NCBI GenBank assembly: GCA_002792535.1 | Contig: PFOM01000040.1 | Location: 1 to 54,880, forward strand | DNA: 54,880 nt | Direction: 5' to 3' | Source: Candidatus Peregrinibacteria bacterium CG_4_10_14_0_2_um_filter_38_24 | GTDB taxonomy: Bacteria > Patescibacteriota > Gracilibacteria > UBA1369 > LOWO2-01-FULL-3 | The notes under the pieces: generated by a model | What the model was told of the DNA's origin: nothing | The model's database searches: none | The model's input: the letters and a program-made list of their open reading frames with translations, nothing else | In this document: positions 17,801-25,806 of the stretch, piece after piece | Position numbering within the stretch: position 1 is the first letter of the stretch | Layout of the letters: each line of letters opens with the position of its first letter | Translations under genes and position numbers: made by a program

Positions 17801-17939
17801 AATATAAATTTGAGCCATCGACGGTAAGGGATACAGAGTTAACCAAATTAGCATTGGTTGGAGCTGACGCAAAAACAGATGGCATGCTCATCGCAACCAC
17901 CAAAACGGCACATAAGCCGGATAAAAATTTCTTTAACAT
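14802..17939 (-). CDS. Large SLH-domain surface protein with FlgD-like Ig repeats
   Basis: 1045 residues. Signal peptide MLKKFLSGLCAVLVVAMSMP-SVFA. At least six FlgD-like Ig modules are marked by W-(D/N)-G-(K/T)-D motifs (TLSWDGKDSSGNILPNKEY, FQWDGQYAGHLVEPGVY, VAWNGKDTSGSYVSIAAYKV, INWDGTDDNGDYADTGSW, IVWNGKDKNGKTLSKDLY). A Ser/Gly/Pro/Thr linker (SSSSGSSSSSNG, TPTPVVTPTPTTTPSS) precedes three SLH repeats, beginning CSKFSDVSSSNQYCDAVAWA. Same architecture as 12104-14602, suggesting an old duplication. Probable S-layer or S-layer-associated protein held outside the cell by SLH-polymer contacts. Confidence 0.9.
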   Translation of the reverse strand: MLKKFLSGLCAVLVVAMSMPSVFASAPTNANLVNSVSLTVDGSNLYYFEPSKGQVLNVNVTLNTTDFAGELASSSGIVEIQKNDKVIKTLYPQWDLTVSGTFSDLLTSLSTLTWDGKSIDDTADAKSACGSIGAVCPDGDYIVRVYVGTPKYYNDYMRYFGVRPNIYTENLVATPASFNPYAQTSDISFTLVGDGFVTVKVVEWGEEDYVVKNTLIDNKSLTAGNYTKTQEPTLSWDGKDSSGNILPNKEYTVRTTTKQTASGADIHEDYTYITVNSPTTLSLTSFTSTPTLAGASFDPSASGNNEDLTTAYTLAAPADSVQIDIKNQYNVVVKPFTAGTTNEKTSGSFQWDGQYAGHLVEPGVYTVTLTASKSGEVNLVSSKSVTVAYSNANKPAFDSVTVIPSSFDPDIEDSIVTFRNTKDAELTLEIRNNDGAIRTFSDYDRDSFNANQTHSVAWNGKDTSGSYVSIAAYKVVILAENAYGVTKEEKDVSVNNSGGTVSSSNAHVGDISVSPSSKFEPANDEELKIKFDVDQDLDSLLVQAVRGTDIVELYNETSIVKENNLEINWDGTDDNGDYADTGSWKIMFKSKKGSTSLTASKSIEVSYDKPSISDLYVSKDKFDNDLGEHTNILFRLKNDAKVDIVIMQGGSDDDTIEEDMEVVKNTWYAVEWDGGNYDYNDTISIKLVAKNTVNDTVYDSAKVSVDLAEDTDSSSKSNVTNDYITPVVTSGNDSMTLNFELEETADVTITIHKGKSSSGSVIATLLDHVQDMAGGSQEIVWNGKDKNGKTLSKDLYTYKIVSKAKSTETETGLFVVGVVGDISASSSSGSSSSSNGVSSNVTIVTGGGTETPTPVVTPTPTTTPSSDCSKFSDVSSSNQYCDAVAWASANNIFNGYSDGSFKPYQTINRVELLKVVIEAFGLVLEADDGTDLGFKDVIKGSWYMKYVKTAKDKGIFSGDKGKGTARPDAVINRAEAIKLIFETAKAIGLSYSPNGSNYSDVKSGSWYESYAALASKFGLFDGSNLYPANLMSRGEVAEVLYRLMK

Positions 17940-17953
17940 AATCCTTATAGTTA

Positions 17954-18001
17954 ATTATAAAACAGGGGGCTATACTACACAACATGCACCACACTAGTCA
18001 A
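17954..18001 (-). promoter_or_regulatory. Tandem promoter candidates for the SLH protein at 14802-17939
   Basis: Two reverse-strand matches overlap. Distal: TTGACT (17996-18001), 18 bases, TAGTAT (17972-17977). Proximal: TTGTGT (17977-17982), 17 bases, TATAAT (17954-17959). The distal -35 overlaps the stop codon region of the HAD gene. The string TTGACTAGTGTG also forms the -35 region of the rpsT promoter. Confidence 0.5.
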
Positions 18002-18869
18002 TAGAATTCAATAATTTTCCTATCAAATAAATCGTTCCTGGCGCATGAAGAAGTCTTTCGCCATTTTCATCATAAACATTTAAAGGGAAGTTTCCGTCTA
18101 GAACATTTTCTCCCACATTATAAGGCGTGCCGTAAGTTCCTTTTAAAAATTCATGGTCGTTTCCTCCGATTTGTGGGTTATCTCCAACAACGAGTATTTC
18201 TCTAAGCTTAGCATCAAAATCCATTTTTCTTTTCTCTTTCAACAGCTCTCCGAATTTCAAAATCCCATAATCTTTATCTCCATTTTTCGGTACAATCACG
18301 ACACCGATTCCGGAATTCCCAACAGTAACAAAATCTTCATAATTAGGCGAAATTTCTTTCAAAAAGTTCACAACAATGTCGTAAATTTTATCCGAAGTTT
18401 CATAGACATCTTGGATATTAACATCTTCACCACGCCCTTTTGATCCAATCACAACAACAACTTCATGTTTATCATAATGCATTTTTCCAAGGCCTTCCGT
18501 TCGTCCTGCAAGCTCATCCATAAGCCATTTTCGGTTTACTAATTCTTCCGGCCATGCGACTCTGTAAAACTCTTCATATTCGTCGGTATCTGTATTGAAG
18601 GCATATCCAATCGATCCATTTTCAGAGATCAAGTAAAGGTTCTCCAAAAATTTCTGTCTTTTTGAAACTTCAATATTAGAAAGAATAATTTTAAGTCCAT
18701 GTTCTTCAAATGAAGATTTTTGGCGACCTGTACAAAAAGCTATAGGCATTCTACATGCCAATTCGTAAAGAAACTTTGCCATCTCTGCAGATGGAGCAAT
18801 ACTTCCTTTTTCGGTTACAGTTCCGTCAAAATCAAACATCGCCGCCTTAAACTTCTCTAAATTTTTCAT
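17994..18869 (-). CDS. HAD-superfamily hydrolase (class IIB-like phosphatase)
   Basis: 291 residues. Motif I is FDFDGTVTEKG near residue 12, with Asp nucleophile and acid/base Asp. FCTGR near residue 45 is motif II. The C-terminal VVGDNPQIGGNDHEF matches motif IV, and the middle carries a cap-like region (VTVGNSGIGVVIVPKNGDKD). The layout resembles Cof/phosphomannomutase-type HAD-IIB sugar phosphatases; the substrate cannot be assigned. The gene directly follows the small membrane gene at 18870 with no spacer, and its stop overlaps the next gene's -35 region. Confidence 0.8.
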   Translation of the reverse strand: MKNLEKFKAAMFDFDGTVTEKGSIAPSAEMAKFLYELACRMPIAFCTGRQKSSFEEHGLKIILSNIEVSKRQKFLENLYLISENGSIGYAFNTDTDEYEEFYRVAWPEELVNRKWLMDELAGRTEGLGKMHYDKHEVVVVIGSKGRGEDVNIQDVYETSDKIYDIVVNFLKEISPNYEDFVTVGNSGIGVVIVPKNGDKDYGILKFGELLKEKRKMDFDAKLREILVVGDNPQIGGNDHEFLKGTYGTPYNVGENVLDGNFPLNVYDENGERLLHAPGTIYLIGKLLNSID

Positions 18870-19304
18870 TTATTTTTGTGCTTCTTTTTTAATAATTCCC
18901 CAGTGATAAAGATAAAGTGGAAGTGCAACCAAGAACATCGCTAGATATTGAGCAAAATCACGTTTTATCTGATTGTCATTTTGTAATGTATTTCTTTCTT
19001 CAGCTCTCTTAACGCATTCATCGACTTTCACTTTTTTATCTTCTTTCGATAAAGAAGCGTCTACTTCGTATCTCGTGCCCTTCGAATCGTATGAATAAAA
19101 CAAATTATCCTCGCCACATTCGCCGCCTTTTATATCCATAGGGTAGGAGATATTATCCCAGCTTCCATGTACTCCAAAAACATATTCACGAATTACGATA
19201 TTTACAGCTCCAATCACGGAAATAAGCAGTACAACAATAGAAATAGCAGTTACAAGGTAAAGATAAATTGATCTTATTATTCCAACTTTTTTAACATCTT
19301 CCAT
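18870..19304 (-). CDS. Small two-TM protein of unknown function
   Basis: 144 residues. One hydrophobic segment near the N-terminus (SIYLYLVTAISIVVLLISVI) and another at the C-terminus (YLAMFLVALPLYLYHWGI) flank about 70 polar residues with two cysteines (GGECGED, VDECVKR). The RSIYLYLVT start resembles DUF5671-type membrane proteins (weak recognition). It abuts the HAD phosphatase gene, so they are likely co-transcribed. No function can be given. Confidence 0.6.
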   Translation of the reverse strand: MEDVKKVGIIRSIYLYLVTAISIVVLLISVIGAVNIVIREYVFGVHGSWDNISYPMDIKGGECGEDNLFYSYDSKGTRYEVDASLSKEDKKVKVDECVKRAEERNTLQNDNQIKRDFAQYLAMFLVALPLYLYHWGIIKKEAQK

Positions 19305-19376
19305 GATAATTTTTATTAAGGAATTTTCAAAAACACTATAGCATGAAACTTCAGAAGTAGAAAATAATTAGTGAGG

Positions 19377-19526
19377 GAGGGAAGGAACAAAAACATATTT
19401 TCAAAAATAGCTAAAGCGCAACATGCGCATCGCTCGGGCTAACATGTACGCCCTTCGCGAAGCCTCGCATCATGATGCTCGGCTCTTTTAGCAATATTTT
19501 TGAAAATATGTTTTATTCCTTCCCTC
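19377..19526. repeat. Long-hairpin element C downstream of the O-antigen-ligase-like gene
   Basis: The arms 19377-19415 and 19487-19526 pair over about 38 bp, with one C/T difference, one A bulge and a two-base bulge. The innermost clamp is GCTAAA/TTTAGC, as in element A. The loop holds GCGCA/TGCGC, then GGGC-TAACATGTAC-GCCC (decanucleotide at 19440-19449), then AGCC/GGCT around the palindrome GCATCATGATGC: three stacked mini-hairpins. ATCGCTCGGG resembles the loop of element D. The right arm ends three bases from the stop of the reverse-strand gene at 19530. Confidence 0.85.
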
Positions 19527-19529
19527 TGT

Positions 19530-21383
19530 CTAATATTTCTTATCCTCCCTCAATTTCTTCGCTTTCTCGAGCATGCCATCACGAAGCGTTTTGAAAACAT
19601 TATCATAAGGAGGCCTCAAATAAAGCATCAACCAATCCACAGTCTCGGCCACCGCCTCCACATTCTGAGTATAAGCCGTAAAATGAACATTCTTATCGAC
19701 CATATCGAAATATTGCATAATCAACGCTCCGGCATTATGCACAATATATTCGTCGCGATTGCTTATAGTTTTTGGATCAAGGGTGCGAATCAAATCTCGA
19801 TAATAAATAAAATCATTCATCGGATTTTTCTCTATAGCTAGCCTAAAATTCTCTCTGCATTTCTCCAAATTAAAGTCCGGATTTTTTCTGTTACAGTACA
19901 AAACTCCTTTCAAATAATAAGCCTGCGCATCCAAAGGATTCAACGCAATTTCTTTATCTATAAGTATCATCGCTCTTTGAAAATCCTTTTCCTGTAGCGC
20001 TTTGTCGCCAGAAGCTAAAAAATAATTTCTAGGAAAAAGTGAATATTCAAAAACCGCAGGGTTGAATGTTTTTTCAATAAAAAGAAGCGAACCTTCATAC
20101 AAAGAGACAGCGCACACAATCACCGCAAATCCGATCAATAAAAATTTATAAAACTTAGAAGGGGACTTCTCTTTTTTGATGAGCATACTGCGAATAAAAG
20201 CCATAAACAAAAACAGCAAAATCAAATTTTGCAGAAAATTAAAATTATAATCGATTAAATTATGAGCAAATCCTCCAACGACGGAAACAAAAAGAACAAA
20301 CACAATATCTTTTTTTACTATACTCAATTTGACCTTATCCTTGCCAAAAACTCTCTGTATAAAAAATATGAACAACGTTACCAGAAATCCCAAAAATCCC
20401 AAAAGTGCGACAAGTCCATTCTCAACTCCGATCTTCAGGAAAATATTGTGTGGATGGTCTGCATTCGCCAACACAGTTTTTTGAATAGGATTATATGAAT
20501 CTCTGAAACTGAAAGGTCCCCAGCCAAAAAGCGCTTTCTCATCTATAAGTTCAAGCGATCCTTTCCAAAAATCCGCCCTTTCCGTGACAGAAGTAGAGCT
20601 GTCTGTCGTCGCAAACTCAAGCCGTTTTTCGACATCGATAACTTCATTTCCAAATGATCTAAAATAATTCGCTCCGAAGAAAAGTCCGATTGCAATCCCT
20701 CCCGCAAGCATCACATAAATGACTTTCTTGAGATCAATTCTCTTGAAATAATATATAAACAAAACCAAAATCTGTCCCGCAAAAGCAATCAAAGCCCCTC
20801 TCGAAAAAGTGAGTAGAAGTCCTGAAAGAACAAATCCGCACAATACAGAAAACTTTAGATCAATTTTTTTGTTCACAACTGCCACCAAAGGCCACGCCAA
20901 AAGCAAAAACAACGCAAACGCATTTGGCCAAACATTTGAATGTTCGAGGATATTAAAGAACGGACCAAACATCCGTACTTCTCCACGCGTAAAATAAAAG
21001 ATATACCCAAGTAAAACGGCAAAAACGGAAAACCACATAACCACTTTTAAAAACTTATCCACAAAGCCAACCTTCATATTAGAGTAAAGAAGATACAGTA
21101 AAACTGCGCTCAAATAAGCCAAAACTTCGCTAAACCCAAAATTTCGCACTTGCGAAAACATAAAAGACAACACTACGAAAACGCAAAAAATCCCCAAAAA
21201 CATCATCTCATACAAATTCCACTCACGCTTTTTCCGAATCTCATAAACAGCCATAGGCAAAAGCAAAACGCTGAACAAGAGAACCATCGGAAATCCAGCA
21301 CCATAATCATATTTATTAAAAACCGGATTAAAAAGCGTTACCGCCAAAACAAAAACAAGTGTATAAAAAGAAAAATTCTTCAT
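19530..21383 (-). CDS. O-antigen ligase/polymerase-like membrane protein with TPR-like tail
   Basis: 617 residues. About ten to twelve hydrophobic segments occupy residues 1-430. The family's extracellular loop is seen in RADFWKGSLELIDEKALFGW, followed by GPFSFRDSY and ADHPHNIFLKIGVENGLVAL; the H-PHN-FL motif is typical of the Wzy/WaaL ligase family (PF04932). The last 160 residues are soluble and TPR-like (DFQRAMILIDKEIALNPLDA, QAYYLKGVLY). Family members join or polymerise lipid-linked glycans, here probably surface polysaccharide or glycoprotein glycans (inference). Glycosylation of the neighbouring S-layer-type proteins would fit but is not shown. Confidence 0.85.
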   Translation of the reverse strand: MKNFSFYTLVFVLAVTLFNPVFNKYDYGAGFPMVLLFSVLLLPMAVYEIRKKREWNLYEMMFLGIFCVFVVLSFMFSQVRNFGFSEVLAYLSAVLLYLLYSNMKVGFVDKFLKVVMWFSVFAVLLGYIFYFTRGEVRMFGPFFNILEHSNVWPNAFALFLLLAWPLVAVVNKKIDLKFSVLCGFVLSGLLLTFSRGALIAFAGQILVLFIYYFKRIDLKKVIYVMLAGGIAIGLFFGANYFRSFGNEVIDVEKRLEFATTDSSTSVTERADFWKGSLELIDEKALFGWGPFSFRDSYNPIQKTVLANADHPHNIFLKIGVENGLVALLGFLGFLVTLFIFFIQRVFGKDKVKLSIVKKDIVFVLFVSVVGGFAHNLIDYNFNFLQNLILLFLFMAFIRSMLIKKEKSPSKFYKFLLIGFAVIVCAVSLYEGSLLFIEKTFNPAVFEYSLFPRNYFLASGDKALQEKDFQRAMILIDKEIALNPLDAQAYYLKGVLYCNRKNPDFNLEKCRENFRLAIEKNPMNDFIYYRDLIRTLDPKTISNRDEYIVHNAGALIMQYFDMVDKNVHFTAYTQNVEAVAETVDWLMLYLRPPYDNVFKTLRDGMLEKAKKLREDKKY

Positions 21384-21482
21384 GCACGGATTTTACCATA
21401 AATTGGAATTAGACAAAATTTAGTTTAAAATATATGAGGAAAGACTATAAGGTATTTTTTAAAAGAGTCAACACTTAGCAAA

Positions 21483-22745
21483 ATGCAAAACCAGAAATTA
21501 AAAGCGATATTGATAGATATAATAACTCCGGACACAACGCCTGAAGAAGCGCAAAGTCGCATGGAGGAATTGGAAAATCTGACGAATACTTTTGGTGGCG
21601 TTGTCGTGGTAAAGGCAATGCAAAAGCGTGGAATGCCGGACTACGACACATATATCGGAAAAGGAAAACTCGATGAAATAATAGAAATCGGAAAAGCAAA
21701 ATGCGTGGAAGTCATAATAGTAAACAATATTTTGAAACCGCGCCAAAGCTATGCAATAGAGGAACGTTTAGAAAAATCAGGCATGAAAATTTGGGACAGA
21801 ATCGATTTGATTTTGAAAATTTTCGACAAACACGCAAAAACAAGTGAAGCGAAATTGCAGATAGAATTGGCCGGAATCGAACACATGGGGCCGCGAATTT
21901 TCGGAATGGGACTTGATTTGATGAGGCAAGAGGGAAGAGTCGGTGTGCGCTCAGGACAGGGAGAATCGAACATCGAGATAATGAAAAGACATTTGCGAAC
22001 TCGCAAGCAAAATATTTTGAAAAAATTGGAAGATTACGAAAAAATAAGAAAACTTCATCGTGATCGCAGAAAACGTCAAAACTTGAAAACCGCGGCAATA
22101 GTTGGATATACAAATGCCGGCAAAAGTTCACTCCTAAATGCCATGACAAACAAGGGCGCATACGTTGCCGATCAGCTTTTTGCTACACTTAGCACAAGGG
22201 TTGGAAAGCTCTACATCCAGCCGAAAAATGAAGAAGAAGGGAAATACACTCACGGACAAGAAATACTTATTTCCGACACAATCGGATTTATTCAAGACTT
22301 GCCTCCGTCGCTTATCCAAGCCTTCAAGTCGACATTAGCGGAAACTATAGAGGCTGACATGATTTTGCATGTAATCGATGTCACCGATCCACATATTCAT
22401 AAAAAAATAGAAGTGGTGGAGGATATTTTGAATCAGATTGGAGTGGGGGACAGCCCAAAAATTTATGTGTTCAATAAAATAGACTTAAGTGTAAGAAACC
22501 TTCCCGAAGAGCCAGACGCAAACGAATACAGAGGGATTGTGAAGGCGGCGAAAATGGCACCAAAAAACCTTGGTTGGGAAGAAAAAGAAAGAGTGGAAAG
22601 AGAAAAAACCAAAGAAATAAAAACGCCAAAAGATCCACTTCATGAAATAAAAGCAAAATATTTACATCATCGTCCGGTCTTTGTTTCGGCGATGGAGAAA
22701 GCAAATTTGGACGAACTCACTCAAGTGATCTCAAAGTTTTTATAA
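21483..22745 (+). CDS. hflX: GTPase HflX
   Basis: 420 residues. The N-terminal HflX domain includes GGVVVVKAMQKRGMPDYDTY and YIGKGKLDEI, followed by the RQEGRVGVRSGQGES and RDRRKRQ coiled helices and the G domain: GYTNAGKSSLLNAM (P-loop), SDTIGFIQDLPPSLIQAFKS (G3 and switch II) and FNKIDL (G4). HflX binds and splits stalled 70S ribosomes. An insert between G4 and the final VFVSAMEKANLDEL (G5) is lysine- and glutamate-rich. The gene is divergent from 19530 and followed by ldh after about 80 bases. Confidence 0.93.
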   Translation: MQNQKLKAILIDIITPDTTPEEAQSRMEELENLTNTFGGVVVVKAMQKRGMPDYDTYIGKGKLDEIIEIGKAKCVEVIIVNNILKPRQSYAIEERLEKSGMKIWDRIDLILKIFDKHAKTSEAKLQIELAGIEHMGPRIFGMGLDLMRQEGRVGVRSGQGESNIEIMKRHLRTRKQNILKKLEDYEKIRKLHRDRRKRQNLKTAAIVGYTNAGKSSLLNAMTNKGAYVADQLFATLSTRVGKLYIQPKNEEEGKYTHGQEILISDTIGFIQDLPPSLIQAFKSTLAETIEADMILHVIDVTDPHIHKKIEVVEDILNQIGVGDSPKIYVFNKIDLSVRNLPEEPDANEYRGIVKAAKMAPKNLGWEEKERVEREKTKEIKTPKDPLHEIKAKYLHHRPVFVSAMEKANLDELTQVISKFL

Positions 22746-22758
22746 AAAAATTCTGTAC

Positions 22759-22786
22759 TTGCATAGGCCAATAATGTTAATATATA
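22759..22786 (+). promoter_or_regulatory. Promoter candidate for ldh
   Basis: TTGCAT (22759-22764), 16 bases, TATATA (22781-22786), about 40 bases before the ATG at 22829. Confidence 0.45.
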
Positions 22787-22828
22787 AAAAGTTTGATAAA
22801 GATCCCTCATATCCTTATTCAAAAAAAC

Positions 22829-23764
22829 ATGGCCCACAAAAATCACATTACTTGCGCTTTAAAAGTGTCGATTATTGGCTGTGGTAGCGTTGGCGCGACA
22901 ACTGCATATGCATATCTACTTTCTGGCACAGTGACGGATTTGACGATAGTTGATGTCGACAAAAAAAGAGCTAAAGGATTGATGTTGGACTTGGAACATG
23001 CATTGTCGTTTACTCCCCACATGCAAATAACTGCGACAGATGATTTTTCCAAAATTGCAGGGTCAAACCTCGTAGTAGTAACAGCAGGAAAGCGCCAAGC
23101 AAAAGGCGAAACAAGACTCGACCTCGTGAAAGCAAATAAAGAAATTTTCAAAAATATTATTCCAAAAATTGCAACAGCGGCTCCGGATTCAATAATGCTA
23201 ATAGTTTCAAATCCGGTGGACGTCCTCACTTATCAAGCGATAAAACTTGCCAAATTTCCAGAAGGCAGGGTCTTTGGTTCAGGAACTTTATTAGATAGTT
23301 CCCGTCTTCAATCTCACATTTCAAAGAAAATCAGAATCCACCCGAATTCAATCGATGCATATGTTTTGGGAGAACATGGAGATACATCATTCCCGGTTTA
23401 CAGCTCAGCAAATGTTCTCGGAAAACCATTAAAAGACTTTGATGGTTTTTCTCAGAAAGAAGCGGAGAACTGCTACGAAGACACTCGCAAAGCCGCATAC
23501 AGAATAATAAATGATCAAGGTTACACTTGTTATTCAATTGCGACTGCAATTCGCGAAATTACAGAAGCGATTTTTCAGGATCAACATAAAGTTTTCCCAC
23601 TTTCAGTTCCGTTAAAAAACTACTATGGACACAGCAATGTTTGCTTGAGTGTTCCATGCATAGTCGGCCAAGGCGGAGTAGAGCAAATCATCAAAATTCC
23701 GCTTAACGCAAAGGAAAAAATCAACCTCGCAAAAAGCGTCAAAACAATCAAACAATTCTTATAA
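22829..23764 (+). CDS. ldh: L-lactate dehydrogenase
   Basis: 311 residues from the ATG at 22829; an in-frame TTG at 22793 is too close to the promoter. The NAD-binding motif VSIIGCGSVGATTAYAYLLS is near the N-terminus, followed by VVVTAGKRQAKGETRLDLV with the active-site loop arginine, then VSNPVDVLTY and the catalytic histidine in LGEHGDTSFPVYSS. Length and motifs fit L-LDH rather than malate dehydrogenase: the substrate loop has the Gln of AGKRQAKGE where MDH has Arg. It would regenerate NAD+ by reducing pyruvate, consistent with a fermentative life style. Confidence 0.88.
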   Translation: MAHKNHITCALKVSIIGCGSVGATTAYAYLLSGTVTDLTIVDVDKKRAKGLMLDLEHALSFTPHMQITATDDFSKIAGSNLVVVTAGKRQAKGETRLDLVKANKEIFKNIIPKIATAAPDSIMLIVSNPVDVLTYQAIKLAKFPEGRVFGSGTLLDSSRLQSHISKKIRIHPNSIDAYVLGEHGDTSFPVYSSANVLGKPLKDFDGFSQKEAENCYEDTRKAAYRIINDQGYTCYSIATAIREITEAIFQDQHKVFPLSVPLKNYYGHSNVCLSVPCIVGQGGVEQIIKIPLNAKEKINLAKSVKTIKQFL

Positions 23765-23797
23765 ACCTTATTTATTATTTCTTAAATCATATTTTTT

Positions 23798-24037
23798 ATG
23801 GTTAAAAAAACTGGAGAATGTTGCAGTTCAGGAGGTGAGCAAAAATCATGCTGTATGCCACACAGCGGAGGAGTACGCAGATGTAAAGGCATGCTTATGC
23901 TTCTTCTTGGAATAGTATTTTTATTGGGAACACTTGGATATGTTCCTGATCTTACATTTGCAAAATACTGGCCTGTATTCTTAATCGTTCTAGGATTGCA
24001 CGGATTTTGCCCATGCCATAACAATTGCAAAAAATAA
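23798..24037 (+). CDS. Small cysteine-rich two-TM protein (LiaI/LiaF-like segment)
   Basis: 79 residues. A polar cysteine-rich head (GECCSSGGEQKSCCMPHSGG) is followed by two hydrophobic segments split by LGYVPDLTFAKYWPVFLIVLG. That pattern is the LiaI-LiaF-like/DUF5668 membrane motif found in small envelope proteins. The tail FCPCHNNCKK adds three cysteines. Seven to eight cysteines in so short a protein suggest metal binding or disulfides (inference). It has its own terminator and no clear operon partner. Confidence 0.65.
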   Translation: MVKKTGECCSSGGEQKSCCMPHSGGVRRCKGMLMLLLGIVFLLGTLGYVPDLTFAKYWPVFLIVLGLHGFCPCHNNCKK

Positions 24038-24054
24038 AGAGTTTTTCAAATAAA

Positions 24055-24089
24055 CAAAAAAGCCCTTTCTTCCAAGAGATGGCTTTTTT
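24055..24089 (+). terminator. Terminator after the small LiaI-like gene
   Basis: ACAAAAAAGCC and GGCTTTTTTG enclose an imperfect TTCTT/AAGA stem. T-rich on both strands, so it may also serve the reverse-strand aminotransferase transcript. Confidence 0.7.
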
Positions 24090-24155
24090 GTTTATCTATA
24101 AATCTAACGCGCCCTGCCACCTAAAACTTTTCCACCATAATTTTTATTCAACTTT

Positions 24156-25496
24156 CTATGCTCCGGTCTCCAGTTGAACTGTCTTCAACATATATTCTAT
24201 ACAATCGGATACGCTTTCAACAAAAGCGGCAGGAGTGTCAAACTGTAAAGGCAATCTCATAACAGGATTCCTGGCTGACCCACCTTTTGCGACAACTATT
24301 CCAAATTCAGGAGCAATTCTCATACCATGAACAAGCTTGCTGGGATCTCTAAACTCAAGACCGGTCATTCCTCCAATTCCAACAACATCTCTTACCACAC
24401 CGGGATATTTATCAAGCATAGGTCTCAAATTACCCTGAAATTGATGTCCTCTGGCATGTACATTTTCCCAAAGTTTTTCCCCTTGAGTAATCTCTAAAAC
24501 TTTTCCGGCTGTGACAAGAGCATCTCTACCACGATTAAATGTATCAAATGTATTTCCTGCTCCGCCTGGCGCGGCCTTAACTTGTTCTGCAACATCTCTT
24601 CTAACAGCTAACCCTGCCATAGCTTGACCATCTCCGATTCCCTTCGCAAAAGTAACAAAATCAGGCAAATGTTTAGGATTTTTAGGATCGGCCCAGCGAT
24701 TGAATCCAAATAGACCTTTTCCTCCTGTTGCACGAACAAGAGCTTGAACATTATCATAAATTTTTCGTCCGCCGGCATCAGAAATACGTTCAGCCAATTC
24801 TCTCAAAAAGGCTATATCTAAGAGCTTAAATCCTCCAACTCCTTGAATACCGTCTTCCATTATAAGAATAGGTTTTTCTCCGGCGTTTACACATGCCGCA
24901 AAGACTTTGTCCAGATTTGATCCATCAATATTAACATGCCTAGCATTTGACTTCAAAGATGTATCACCTTTCCAGCCTTCTGCATCACAAATAGCATTCA
25001 TTTGTAGTCCGCATCCACCATAATTTTCTGATAAAGCCAATAATCTTGAACTTTTTTCACCACCAAGTGATCCCATTGCCAAACGGATTGCTTGCTCATT
25101 TGCTCCGGTACCAGTAGTAGCCAATTGAAGAAGGAAATCTCCATACGGCCCCAAAGCTTCATGTAAAGCTTGCATAAATAAAGTAGCAGGCTCGAAATAT
25201 TCTGTAGTGTCGACCAATGTTGCATTCGGAAATCGTATTCTCGAAGCGTTAACTGCGGCGTTAATCTCATCAGCATGTCCTCCCATGGAATAACTCAAAA
25301 TACGTTGGTGAAGATCATGTAATTGAAGTCCTTCCGGAGTGACAATATCAAACCCCTTTCTTTGCGCAACTCCGACTCCTGGTGGATATTTCCCTCCCCA
25401 AGGTAAAACAGAGGAAAGAGAAGATTGAGCCTCCATTGCGGCCATATCGGTCGCAGGCATATAAGGTCTCCCGTCAGGAGCATTAATTCCAGCCAT
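24156..25496 (-). CDS. Class III pyridoxal-phosphate aminotransferase (lysine 6-aminotransferase-like)
   Basis: 446 residues. TTGTGANEQAIRLAMGS (about 127-143), EDGIQGVGGF (213-222) and YDNVQALVRATGGKGLFGF (247-265) follow the class III fold order. Lys-285 in TFAKGIGDGQAMAGLAVR is the predicted Schiff-base lysine. The usual DEVQTG is changed to DNVQAL: the pyridine-binding Asp and the Gln are kept, Glu becomes Asn. The N-terminal LPWGGKYPPGVGVAQRKGFD resembles L-lysine 6-aminotransferases, but this is weak. It stands alone between two convergent or divergent units, so substrate is open. Its protein is richer in Ala and Gly than its neighbours. Confidence 0.78.
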   Translation of the reverse strand: MAGINAPDGRPYMPATDMAAMEAQSSLSSVLPWGGKYPPGVGVAQRKGFDIVTPEGLQLHDLHQRILSYSMGGHADEINAAVNASRIRFPNATLVDTTEYFEPATLFMQALHEALGPYGDFLLQLATTGTGANEQAIRLAMGSLGGEKSSRLLALSENYGGCGLQMNAICDAEGWKGDTSLKSNARHVNIDGSNLDKVFAACVNAGEKPILIMEDGIQGVGGFKLLDIAFLRELAERISDAGGRKIYDNVQALVRATGGKGLFGFNRWADPKNPKHLPDFVTFAKGIGDGQAMAGLAVRRDVAEQVKAAPGGAGNTFDTFNRGRDALVTAGKVLEITQGEKLWENVHARGHQFQGNLRPMLDKYPGVVRDVVGIGGMTGLEFRDPSKLVHGMRIAPEFGIVVAKGGSARNPVMRLPLQFDTPAAFVESVSDCIEYMLKTVQLETGA

Positions 25497-25806
25497 ATTA
25501 AATTTTATTATAAAATTAAAACAGAGGATAGTAATATCATAAAATATAATAAAATTTCAACATAAATTTATATACTTTTCAAATCTCTATACAAAACAAT
25601 AAAAAAAAGTTGACAAAACCTCAATAAAAGTATAAAAATAAGCCAATGGAAAAAGCATAGAAGAAATCCGAGCGAATCAGCTCAAGGCAATGAAGCCTGC
25701 CTAATTGCAAAAAAGAAAGCAGCATAAATACAACAAAAAAAGGCCTTTCGAAAGGAAGGTCTTTTTTAAGTCGTATCAATACGGAAACCACTTTTTTTGC
25801 AATATT
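25497..25806. other. AT-rich gap without a recognisable gene
   Basis: About 310 bases between the aminotransferase start and the 3' end of the tRNA. It holds the aminotransferase upstream region (very AT-rich, no convincing -35/-10 picked) and the hairpin at 25734-25767. No coding frame was recognised. Confidence 0.5.
25734..25767 (-). terminator. Terminator downstream of the intron-containing tRNA
   Basis: AAAAAAGGCCTTTC and GGAAGGTCTTTTTT pair around a GAAA loop, with T-runs on both strands. It lies about 40 bases past the tRNA 3' end, as expected for the tRNA transcript. Confidence 0.7.

Noticed and set aside
19500-19841. Forward frame opposite the O-antigen-ligase-like gene
   Set aside because: It is antisense to the TPR-like tail of a well-supported gene, and begins inside element C.
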